DNA of 33,092 nt from assembly GCA_937925335.1 (NCBI GenBank), contig CALEWY010000074.1, forward strand, positions 1-33,092. Direction: 5' to 3'. Source of the DNA: an uncultured Acidimicrobiales bacterium (GTDB lineage Bacteria; Actinomycetota; Acidimicrobiia; Acidimicrobiales; SZUA-35). The position numbers and the translations under genes are program-made. Below are positions 7,215 to 13,818 of the stretch, one piece after another. Below the pieces are notes generated by a model that searched no databases, was not told the origin of the DNA, and saw only the letters and a list, made by a program, of their open reading frames with translations. Every line of letters begins with the position of its first letter. Position 1 is the first letter of the stretch.

Positions 7215-9356
7215 GTGAGTGAGCACGGCGAGGGAACCCCAGAAGAGCCGCAACCGCCCGTTGGGCCGGAGCAGGCGAGCGAGCCACCGCGGCCGCCAAC
7301 GCCACCAAAGCCTGGTGAGCCAACGCTGATCGGCGAAACACAGCCGCCCTCGGCCCCGGAACAACCGTCGAGGCCAGCGACTCCGCCCACCCCGCCAGCC
7401 CAGACCCCATCTGCCCACACGCCGCCAACCCAGACGCCGCTAGCCCAGACGCCTCCCGCTCAGGCTTCATCACAGACCTCACCGGCGCAGCCGCCCCAGA
7501 CACCGCCAACGCCGTCTGCTCCAGCGCCATCTTCTCCACCGCCGACGACCCAGGCACCGCCAACGCCGAACCGGCCTCCGAGTGCCCCGTCTCCGGGTGC
7601 TCAACCTGTGCAGCCTCGAGTCCAGGCTCCGCCCGTCCAAGCGCCCTCGCCTCAAGCCCAAGCCCAGCCGGTGCAAGCCCCGCCCGTTCAGGCGCCACCA
7701 GCTCAACAAGCTCGGGTGCAGGCACCACCGGTCCAGGCTCCGGCAACCCAGGCCCCGGCAACTCAGGCTCCGCCCGCGAAGAAGCGCAGCAAGTTTCCAA
7801 TGCTGGCGGGTGTCGCCGTCGTGGCAGCCCTCGCCGGTGGCGGCGGATACGCAGCACTCAGTGGAGGAGGCGACGACACGGTCGCCGAGGTGGCTACCCC
7901 GGCCGTCACCACCACCATTGCTCCAACCACCACGGTCGAAACGACACCGCCAACAACCGCTCCACCATCGGTGGCCGACCTCGCCGAGTCCTCCGTGCAG
8001 ATTCTTCTGCTCGACGACTCTGGCCAGCCCCTCTGCTCGGGCTCGGGAACGATCGTCGACGCCGACGGCACGATCCTCACCAACGCGCACGTCGTGGCAT
8101 CCGACAGCTTCTGCCCGTTCAGCACGATCGGTATCGCCGTCACGACCGACTCCGGTCGCCCACCAGAGCTGCGTTACGAAGCTGATCTTCTCGTCGTCGA
8201 TGCCGAGCTCGACTTGGCAGTCGTTCGTGTCGCCCGCAACAACGACGGCAGTCCCGTCAACGGATTGTCGTTCCCATCGATCCCAATCGGCGACAGCGAC
8301 CTCGTGCAGATCGGTGACTCGCTTCGGATCCTCGGCTACCCGTCGATCGGCGGCGACACCATCACCTTCACGAACGGTTCGGTCTCAGGCTTCACGGCTC
8401 AGTCCGGCGTCTCGGAGCGATCCTGGATCAAAACCGACGCCACGATCTCTGGCGGCAACAGCGGCGGCACCGCCGTCGACGACGCAGGTTTCCTCGTCGG
8501 TGTTCCAACGCAGGCCGCGGCGAGCCAAGACGGCCCGATCGTCGACTGTCGTGTGATCACCGATACCAACGGTGACGGCCGAACGAACGGCGACGATCAG
8601 TGCGTGCCGATCGGCGGATTCTTGAACGGTCTTCGCCCGATCAACCTTGCGCTACCGCTGATCGAAGAAGCTCGGTCTGCAACCCCGATGGACATTGCAG
8701 ACAACACGCCGACGCCGCCACCACCAAGCGATTTCGACACGAGTACCGCCATCGCATTCCGGCCAGGATTCAGCATCGGGATCGCCGATCCACAATCTGA
8801 GACCCGCTTCGTTGCAACGGCGTCCGCCGGTGTCGAGAGCATCTGCGTGTGGTTCGACTGGCGAGGGTTCGCTGACGGTGCGACCTGGGATGGCATCTGG
8901 CGAGTCGACGGCGAGATCAACGTCGACTTCAGCTTCATCGGTGAGGTGTGGGAAAACGGAGATGACGGGGCGGACAACTGGCTCTGTGCCATCGCTCCTG
9001 GCGACGAAGGTCTCCCCGCTGGTCTCTACGAAATGGTCTTCTTCCTGGAAGAGGAGATCCTGTTCGTTGAATCGATCGTGGTCACTCCCGAACCCGTCGA
9101 GGTGCACGAAGTGGAGTTCGTGAACAACCTCGGCGAGACGGTGTGTTTCCTTCGGGTCAACCCCATTGGTTCGCTCGACTTCGGACTCGACGAGTTGGAT
9201 ACAACCGAGACCTTGGAAGACGGCGAATCAGCCACGCTCTTCTTGCCGGTGGGCGACGTGATTGCCGAAGCGCAAGACTGCAACGGCAATCCAATCGGCG
9301 GCGATTCGAACGGCATCGCGATCACCGGTCCCGATCGGATCTCGATGACGCGCTGA
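7215..9356 (+). CDS. Membrane-anchored HtrA/DegP-like serine protease
   Basis: A 713-residue trypsin-fold protease, likely acting outside the cytoplasmic membrane in protein quality control or processing. Residues 1-190 are a Pro/Gln/Ala-rich tail with repeated QAPPVQAP units, predicted cytoplasmic. A KKRSK stop precedes the membrane helix (about 194-216) and a Thr/Pro linker. The protease domain (about 255-485) shows H292 in LTNAHVV, D333 in ELDLAVV and S416 in SGGNSGG, a complete triad. No PDZ domain is seen. Residues 450-461 (DTNGDGRTNGDD) match the DxNxDGxxNxxD calcium-loop pattern. Two beta-rich C-terminal regions follow, the last a Cys-paired domain (CFLRVNP ... AQDCNGNP) of the kind found on surface proteins. 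GTG 7215 is used; the GGAG next to it is a poor ribosome site. Confidence 0.88.
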   Translation: MSEHGEGTPEEPQPPVGPEQASEPPRPPTPPKPGEPTLIGETQPPSAPEQPSRPATPPTPPAQTPSAHTPPTQTPLAQTPPAQASSQTSPAQPPQTPPTPSAPAPSSPPPTTQAPPTPNRPPSAPSPGAQPVQPRVQAPPVQAPSPQAQAQPVQAPPVQAPPAQQARVQAPPVQAPATQAPATQAPPAKKRSKFPMLAGVAVVAALAGGGGYAALSGGGDDTVAEVATPAVTTTIAPTTTVETTPPTTAPPSVADLAESSVQILLLDDSGQPLCSGSGTIVDADGTILTNAHVVASDSFCPFSTIGIAVTTDSGRPPELRYEADLLVVDAELDLAVVRVARNNDGSPVNGLSFPSIPIGDSDLVQIGDSLRILGYPSIGGDTITFTNGSVSGFTAQSGVSERSWIKTDATISGGNSGGTAVDDAGFLVGVPTQAAASQDGPIVDCRVITDTNGDGRTNGDDQCVPIGGFLNGLRPINLALPLIEEARSATPMDIADNTPTPPPPSDFDTSTAIAFRPGFSIGIADPQSETRFVATASAGVESICVWFDWRGFADGATWDGIWRVDGEINVDFSFIGEVWENGDDGADNWLCAIAPGDEGLPAGLYEMVFFLEEEILFVESIVVTPEPVEVHEVEFVNNLGETVCFLRVNPIGSLDFGLDELDTTETLEDGESATLFLPVGDVIAEAQDCNGNPIGGDSNGIAITGPDRISMTR

Positions 9357-9373
9357 TGCGCCGTTCGTCAGCG
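9351..9373. terminator. Hairpin between convergent stops
   Basis: A 6-bp stem (9351-9356 with 9368-9373, 11-nt loop) is followed on the plus strand by ATTTT. It overlaps the stop codons of both the protease gene and the convergent rhodanese gene and could terminate the protease transcript. Confidence 0.45.
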
Positions 9374-9799
9374 ATTTTCGTTTGGCACCCACTTCGCGCC
9401 CTCTTGCACGTCCTCGATCGGCATCGAGGCGCCTTCCCAGCCTCCAAAACCCTCCTCGAGGTGCCCGATGTTGGGATAGCCCATGTCTTTCATCGTCTTC
9501 GCAGCGAGCGCCGAGCGGCCACCGGCGGCGCAATAGAGCAGATAGCGACGCTCGGGCGAGAAGACCGACCGGTAGTACTCACTCTCGGGGTCGATCCAGA
9601 ACTCGAGCATGCCCCTCGGAGCGTGCACGGCACCCGGGATCTTGCCCTTGGCGTAGAGCTCGCGGAAGTCTCGAATGTCGACGATGACGACATCGTCGGA
9701 GCTGCTTTCGGCGTCGAGTTCGGCGGGCGACAGGTTGTCGATGGACGCCTTGGCTTCCTCGACGAGGTCCCAGGCTTTCTTCACGGGTCGATCGGTCAT
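9368..9799 (-). CDS. Single-domain rhodanese (sulfurtransferase-like)
   Basis: A 143-residue cytoplasmic rhodanese-like protein. Motifs run in order: VVIVDIRDFRELYAKGKIPGA (CH2A-like), then the active-site loop LYCAAGGRSA with C90, and the C-terminal GYPNIGHLEEGFGGWEGASMP. A persulfide-carrying cysteine is present, so sulfur transfer or a redox role is plausible; the acceptor is unknown. The ORF is open upstream to 9847, but ATG 9799 (MTDRPVKKAW) gives the natural family length. It stands alone between convergent and divergent neighbours. Confidence 0.88.
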   Translation of the reverse strand: MTDRPVKKAWDLVEEAKASIDNLSPAELDAESSSDDVVIVDIRDFRELYAKGKIPGAVHAPRGMLEFWIDPESEYYRSVFSPERRYLLYCAAGGRSALAAKTMKDMGYPNIGHLEEGFGGWEGASMPIEDVQEGAKWVPNENR

Positions 9800-9914
9800 G
9801 CACGGAGGGTTAACACACTTGTTCATGCGGTTTCCAGGCCCGGGCAAACCTCCTCAGCCCTCTTTGGTTCCTCTTCCGTAAACGTCAAACTGTCATGAGG
9901 ATGTTGGGCTGACG

Positions 9915-10553
9915 ATGTTGGAGAGACTCCGATCGAAAAAAGGGCGTAGAGCAGCGTTGATCACACTCGGCATCGTCGGGATGATCAACCTTGCCGGCAT
10001 CGGCATACTCAGCCTTTTGTCGTCCGACGAACCCGGCCCGTCGATCGTGGATGTTCGCGGCACATCCACCGTTCCGGAGTCGACGACATCGAGCTCCACG
10101 ACGACGGCGCGTGCGGCCAGCTCCACCTCCGAGCGACCGACCACGGAATCCTCGGCCGCCGAGCAGGCAACCACCGAAGGTTCGACCGTTCCGTCGACCG
10201 ATGCTCCAACCGCCACCGTCGCACCAGCGACTCGTCCGCCGGCTACTCGCCCTCCAGCGACGCAAGCGCCAACAACTCGACCTCCGACAACACGCGCTCC
10301 GACAACACGCGCTCAGACAACACAGGCGCCGACGACTCGACCGCCCGCAACGCGGCCTCCGGCAACGCAACCACCAGCCACACAACCTCCGGCTACTCAG
10401 CCACCGGCGACCCAGCCGCCGACCGTGGTCATTCCGAGCGTGCCGACCTCAGCCGCTCCGACCTGGACGGTGCCGCCGACGGTGACCATCCCGCCGATTC
10501 CGACGGTGACGATCCCAACGATCCCACCACTGCCAGATCCGTCACTCGACTAG
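9915..10553 (+). CDS. Membrane-anchored Thr/Pro-rich repeat protein
   Basis: 212 residues. A basic N-terminus (MLERLRSKKGRR) and one membrane helix (about 13-36, AALITLGIVGMINLAGIGIL) are followed by an entirely low-complexity exported part. That part has a Ser/Thr-rich zone (50-100), then about 13 tandem five-residue units of the form PPATR/PPATQ/APTTR (104-170), then a Val/Pro/Ile/Thr tail (VTIPPIPTVTIPTIPPLP). No catalytic domain is present; it is probably a surface spacer or stalk, possibly O-glycosylated on threonines, as in similar actinobacterial proteins (inference). The repeats are encoded by a 15-bp minisatellite and likely vary in copy number. The stop is followed at once by a strong hairpin. 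Confidence 0.7.
   Translation: MLERLRSKKGRRAALITLGIVGMINLAGIGILSLLSSDEPGPSIVDVRGTSTVPESTTSSSTTTARAASSTSERPTTESSAAEQATTEGSTVPSTDAPTATVAPATRPPATRPPATQAPTTRPPTTRAPTTRAQTTQAPTTRPPATRPPATQPPATQPPATQPPATQPPTVVIPSVPTSAAPTWTVPPTVTIPPIPTVTIPTIPPLPDPSLD
10224..10424 (+). repeat. 15-bp coding minisatellite (Pro-Pro-Ala-Thr-x)
   Basis: About 13 degenerate in-frame 15-bp units encode PPATR, PPATQ and APTTR pentapeptides within the Thr/Pro-rich protein. The 3' copies are more alike than the 5' ones, consistent with recent slippage or expansion at the 3' side. Confidence 0.8.
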
Positions 10554-10612
10554 GGCGACGAACCGTCGGGGTTAGCGGGCGAACCGTCTGGGTTAGCGGT
10601 TGTCGTCGCCCT
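10552..10612. terminator. Bidirectional hairpin with duplicated 3'-end repeats in its loop
   Basis: A perfect 10-bp inverted repeat (10552-10561, AGGGCGACGA, with 10603-10612) closes a 41-nt loop between two convergent genes. Two 20-bp near-identical direct repeats (10559-10578 and 10580-10599, one mismatch) fill most of it. The hairpin starts inside the stop of the Thr/Pro repeat gene and overlaps the end of the next minus-strand gene. No T tract is obvious. Confidence 0.6.
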
Positions 10613-11372
10613 GACGTGCGGCGAGATCCTCGCTCAGCATGCAGGCGATGTCGCCTTCGGTAACGCTCATGTCGAGCTCACCGAGGCTCGCTTCAACACT
10701 CGGGCCAAAGTCCGGCGTGCCGTCGATGGTCACGGTCAGCTCGTCAGCGTTGGCTCCGTTGGCGACGAACTGCTCGGTGTAGGCCTCGATGAGCACTTCT
10801 TCGGTGACCGCATACGCGGCCTCCATGCACTCGCTCGAGCCGATCACTTGCTGGGCGTAGGAGTAGGCGGTGGGAGTGAGGCCGAGGTCGTCGCTCACCC
10901 ATGGGAAGACGTCGGTGAACTTGCCGATCAAGCCCTTGTTGACTCGGACGGTGTCGGCCGAAGCAACGGCATCAACACGAGGCCGAACGAAAATGATGGA
11001 CTCGGCAGGGATGATGACTTCGGTCGTGCCGTCACGCTTGTAGAGGACCTGGGCCGAGCTGCCAGCGACGCAGGTGTCGACGTCGCCGTAGGCGGTCATT
11101 TCAACGGTGTCGGTTCGGTACACGCGATCGAAAGCGGTGTGCTCACGCTTTCCTTCGACGGGTACCTCGGCGTAGATACGCGCACGGCAATCGAGTGCGA
11201 TGCGGTCGACCGCCACGATTCGTGCTTCTTCAGGAAGTGCGATTTCGACCTCGACGTCGGTGAAGTCGGGGATGACCTGCCATGGGAACTGCAATGACAC
11301 AACACCGGCCCAGATCGCGCCGATGGACACAAAGAGTGCTCCGAGAAGTGCTCCACCCAAGGTTCGTTTCAT
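10593..11372 (-). CDS. Hypothetical membrane-anchored or exported protein
   Basis: 259 residues from ATG 11372 (MKRTLGGALLGALFVSIGAI), which has an AAAGGA ribosome site about 10 nt upstream; the longer frame to 11456 is not needed. A single N-terminal hydrophobic segment (about 5-27) acts as signal or anchor. The rest is soluble and acidic, with four cysteines that may form disulfides (DCRARIYAEV, DVDTCVAGS, SSECMEAAY, DIACMLSED). No confident family assignment; some general resemblance to DUF4230-type anchored proteins was considered but not claimed. Its last codons and stop lie in a tandemly duplicated 20-bp sequence. Confidence 0.65.
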   Translation of the reverse strand: MKRTLGGALLGALFVSIGAIWAGVVSLQFPWQVIPDFTDVEVEIALPEEARIVAVDRIALDCRARIYAEVPVEGKREHTAFDRVYRTDTVEMTAYGDVDTCVAGSSAQVLYKRDGTTEVIIPAESIIFVRPRVDAVASADTVRVNKGLIGKFTDVFPWVSDDLGLTPTAYSYAQQVIGSSECMEAAYAVTEEVLIEAYTEQFVANGANADELTVTIDGTPDFGPSVEASLGELDMSVTEGDIACMLSEDLAARQGDDNR

Positions 11373-11521
11373 TGTGTTCGCGTCCTTTCCAGGAAGTCGT
11401 CCACGTAGATGACGGATAACGAACGCAAAAAGTCGCGGTTGTATGCCGAATGTCACATCAATCCTGGGGTAGTCGCTCGCTCAGGGGACGCCAAAGCGGC
11501 CTGCATCACTCTGGGGGTTCT

Positions 11522-11561
11522 TTCGTGACGGAGAGTTGTCATTCGTGACGGTTTCGTGACG
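11522..11561 (+). promoter_or_regulatory. Three direct repeats TTCGTGACG (candidate operator)
   Basis: Exact 9-bp copies start at 11522, 11542 and 11553, spaced 20 and 11 bp (about two and one helical turns), which would place them on the same DNA face. The position in a divergent intergenic region suggests binding of a regulator. The regulator is unknown. Confidence 0.45.
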
Positions 11562-11627
11562 AGGAGGCGAAGTGTCTGATCGCGAACACTTCATCTGATC
11601 CATTCGTGGCAGATTGATCAGCACAGA

Positions 11628-11658
11628 TTGAGGGATCTGGACGGGTTGAGGGATCCGG
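11628..11658 (+). repeat. Two direct repeats TTGAGGGATCYGG
   Basis: 13-bp copies at 11628-11640 and 11646-11658 differ at one base and are 18 bp apart. They end 28 bp before the GTG start of the small membrane protein, so they may overlap its promoter or leader. Confidence 0.4.
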
Positions 11659-11686
11659 CGGGCGACGGACTTTGAAGGGGCCAGCG

Positions 11687-11962
11687 GTGGCAACGGCAAT
11701 CACATCAGCAATCTCATCGACGACCGGTCGTGAGCACGTCATGGTTCGGCGCAACGCCGGAGCGATGACGATCTTGGCCTTTACGGCTGTCGTCGTGGCG
11801 ATCGGCGTGTTCGCCGGATCGGCATGGATGGGTGCGGGGCTCGGAGCGTTGTTGCTCGTTGGCTCGACGCTCGTCGCGGCAGAAGGTGAACCACTTGCGG
11901 CTCGTGCCGCCACCGTGATGGGACTGCTCCACGTGGTCGCCGTTACGCTCACCTCTCTCTGA
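11687..11962 (+). CDS. Small hypothetical membrane protein
   Basis: 91 residues from GTG 11687, chosen because GAAGGGG lies 6 nt upstream; an in-frame TTG at 11672 is a weaker alternative. Two clear membrane helices (about 27-46 MTILAFTAVVVAIGVFAGSA; 50-66 GLGALLLVGSTLVAA) and a possible third at the C-terminus (AATVMGLLHVVAVTLTSL) give a two- or three-pass topology. A basic patch (VRRNAG) precedes the first helix. No family recognised. It is first of four closely packed plus-strand genes. Confidence 0.65.
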   Translation: MATAITSAISSTTGREHVMVRRNAGAMTILAFTAVVVAIGVFAGSAWMGAGLGALLLVGSTLVAAEGEPLAARAATVMGLLHVVAVTLTSL

Positions 11963-12015
11963 ACGAGCGAGCCGAGCCCTTCCGATTCCGACGAGCGATC
12001 ATCGCCGTTGGCCTG

Positions 12016-12666
12016 ATGGTCTTGTTCATCGGCGCGCTGGGATGGCTCGATCGAAGCGACACGGGTGAGATCGAGCTCGGATCACCATCCGAGTTGCTCA
12101 TCGTCAACATGGCTGGGCCAGTTCGGGTGACGAGCGGAGAGGTCGGGAGCGTCACCCACCGTGACTCTTGGATGTTCAGTCGCCCTGTTGTCGCTGGTGC
12201 GACCGAGGATCGTGAATCCGTGGTGCGAGTTGTGTGCGAAACGCGAATGCCGTGCCGGTCTTCGGTCGATGTCGTCGTTCCACCCGGCGTTGAGCTGGTC
12301 ATCGTGAGTTCTGGTGTTGTGACGGTTGATCGATTCGACGGTGGACTCACGGTGCTGGCCCCTGAGTCGGGCGTTGCGCTCGGTCCCGTTACCGGCTCGG
12401 CCAGAGTGCTCGCTGATGGCGACGTGACCGCTACCGGTCTGGGCGTCGACAGCTTCGATGCTGAGAGCCTCCGAGGCGAAGTGTCTGCATCGTTTGCCGT
12501 CGAGCCGGCGCTGATCTTCGTTGCCGCCGCTGACGCAGCGGTTGCGCTCATGCTTCCTGCACTCGACGACGGTGCGACCGAAGCGGAGATGATCGTGAAC
12601 TCGATGGGCGAGGTGGACATTTCACGTAGCCAAGCTGGCGGATCCCCGCTAGACGTTGACGAGTGA
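12016..12666 (+). CDS. DUF4097-like anchored beta-repeat protein
   Basis: 216 residues from ATG 12016. The body is a run of short beta repeats (VVVPPGVELVIVSSGVVTV, then LTVLAPESGVALGPVTGSA), a pattern like DUF4097/adhesin-type beta-helix proteins. With ATG 12016 only half a membrane helix remains (MVLFIGALGWLD). In-frame codons upstream add LNERAEPFRFRRAIIAVGL, which would complete a good membrane anchor with a basic flank. That longer form would begin at CTG 11959, overlapping the upstream stop as CTGA. No ATG, GTG or TTG exists in between. Function unknown; probably on the outer face of the membrane. The 3' end overlaps the next gene by 4 nt (GTGA). Confidence 0.65.
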   Translation: MVLFIGALGWLDRSDTGEIELGSPSELLIVNMAGPVRVTSGEVGSVTHRDSWMFSRPVVAGATEDRESVVRVVCETRMPCRSSVDVVVPPGVELVIVSSGVVTVDRFDGGLTVLAPESGVALGPVTGSARVLADGDVTATGLGVDSFDAESLRGEVSASFAVEPALIFVAAADAAVALMLPALDDGATEAEMIVNSMGEVDISRSQAGGSPLDVDE

Positions 12667-13433
12667 ATCTCGAAGCGGCGCGCGACCGCCTCTGCTCGGT
12701 GCTCATCGCACCCGATCCGACCGACGGCTTGTGGGAGCTGTGCGACTCAGGTGAGGCGGGCGACATCGTCCCCGAGCTTCCGGCACTCCGTCTCGAACAG
12801 GATCCGATCCACCGCCACAAGGATGTGTTGGCGCACACGATTGCGGTGACCGCCCGGACCGATGCTGATCTCACGCTGCGCCTCGCCGCCCTCTTCCACG
12901 ACATTGGAAAGCCGGCCACGCGATCATTCGAACACGGTGGGGTCACCTTCCGTCACCACGAAGCGGTCGGTGCGAAGATCACGAAAAAGCGCATGCGGGC
13001 GCTCGAGTTCGAGAAGCAGACCGTCAAAGACGTTGCCGAACTCGTGCGATTGTCTGGCCGCTTCAAGGGATACGGTGACGGCTGGAGTGATGCCGCTGTT
13101 CGCCGGTATGCCCGCGACGCCGGCCACCTCCTCGGGCAGCTCAACGGCCTCGTCCGCGCCGACTGCACGACTCGCAACCAAGCGAAGGAGCAGCGGCTCC
13201 ACCGCTTGATCGATGAGCTGGAGGAACGCATCGTCGATCTGGCGAAGGCGGATGCGGCTGCTGCCGAGCGACCCCAGATCGATGGCAAGGGAGTGATGGA
13301 GCGCTACGACGTTCCCGGCGGCCCAAAGGTCGGTCAGGCTCTCGCGTATCTCCTCGACGTCAAACGCAACGATGGCGAACTTGCTGACGACGAGTTGTTC
13401 AGCCGGCTGGACGAGTGGTGGGCCGCGAACTGA
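12663..13433 (+). CDS. Stand-alone HD domain related to the C-terminal half of CCA-adding enzyme
   Basis: 256 residues from a GTG overlapping the previous stop (GTGA). The sequence follows actinobacterial CCA tRNA nucleotidyltransferases closely from their neck region onward: VLIAPDPTDGLWELCDSG, VPELPALRLEQDPIHRHKDV, then the HD core LAALFHDIGKPATRSF with H79/D80 and further histidines H52, H98 and H99, RYARDAGHLLGQLNGLVRADCTTRNQ, and the C-terminal PGGPKVGQALAYLL. The N-terminal nucleotidyltransferase head (GGxVRD and DxD motifs) is absent and is not encoded upstream, where an unrelated gene lies. It may keep phosphohydrolase activity of the HD domain or bind RNA, but cannot add CCA. A full-length enzyme is expected elsewhere in the genome (inference). 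Confidence 0.82.
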   Translation: MNLEAARDRLCSVLIAPDPTDGLWELCDSGEAGDIVPELPALRLEQDPIHRHKDVLAHTIAVTARTDADLTLRLAALFHDIGKPATRSFEHGGVTFRHHEAVGAKITKKRMRALEFEKQTVKDVAELVRLSGRFKGYGDGWSDAAVRRYARDAGHLLGQLNGLVRADCTTRNQAKEQRLHRLIDELEERIVDLAKADAAAAERPQIDGKGVMERYDVPGGPKVGQALAYLLDVKRNDGELADDELFSRLDEWWAAN

Positions 13434-13696
13434 CCGAGTTCGAGCAGGCGGTCGTCGCCGTGCTCGAACAAACCGGGCCCGGTGATGTCCTCACCTATGG
13501 CGAGGTCGCAGCCGAAGCGGGGCGTCCCGGTGCGGCGCGGGCGATCGGCGGAGTGCTGCAACGAGTCGAGGATCTGCCGTGGTGGCGAGTCGTCGCAGCC
13601 AACGGGCGTCTCATCCCTCACGACCCCAAGCAGCAGGCGAAGCTGCTCGCAGCAGAAGGTGTTGCGACCGCGAACGGCCGAGTGGTGTTCTCGTAA
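13415..13696 (+). CDS. Alkyltransferase-like (ATL) DNA-binding protein
   Basis: A 93-residue protein of the MGMT DNA-binding family. It has LTYGEVAAEAGRPGAARAIGGVL (winged helix, recognition helix and arginine-finger region) and PWWRVVAANGRL at the position of the PCHR active site. The alkyl-acceptor cysteine is replaced by tryptophan, the hallmark of ATL proteins, which bind O6-alkylguanine and hand the lesion to nucleotide excision repair instead of repairing it. The second W (PWWR instead of PWHR) is a variation. GTG 13415 or 13418 overlaps the 3' end of the HD gene by 16-19 nt, so the two are translationally coupled. Confidence 0.85.
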   Translation: MVGRELTEFEQAVVAVLEQTGPGDVLTYGEVAAEAGRPGAARAIGGVLQRVEDLPWWRVVAANGRLIPHDPKQQAKLLAAEGVATANGRVVFS

Positions 13697-13818
13697 AACT
13701 CGATGGGGCCGTGCGTTGACGCTGAACGTCGACGGGTCGTTCCAGACCGTGTTTCGAGGCACGTGGTTTGAGGCCGTGTTCCGGGGCCCCAGCTCCGGGG
13801 CGGCTTGGCTGGCCGTGA

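Larger units (their letters stand above)
11373..11686. other. 314-bp divergent intergenic region with two sets of direct repeats
   Basis: The region lies between a minus-strand gene (start 11372) and a plus-strand gene (start 11687), so it should carry both promoters. It holds three TTCGTGACG copies (11522-11561) and two TTGAGGGATCYGG copies (11628-11658), annotated separately. No clear -10/-35 pair and no ORF is convincing. Confidence 0.5.

Noticed and set aside
12663..13433. Complete CCA tRNA nucleotidyltransferase
   Set aside because: The nucleotidyltransferase head is absent and the upstream gene is unrelated.
13415..13696. Active O6-methylguanine methyltransferase
   Set aside because: The acceptor cysteine is replaced by tryptophan (PWWR), so it is an alkyltransferase-like protein.
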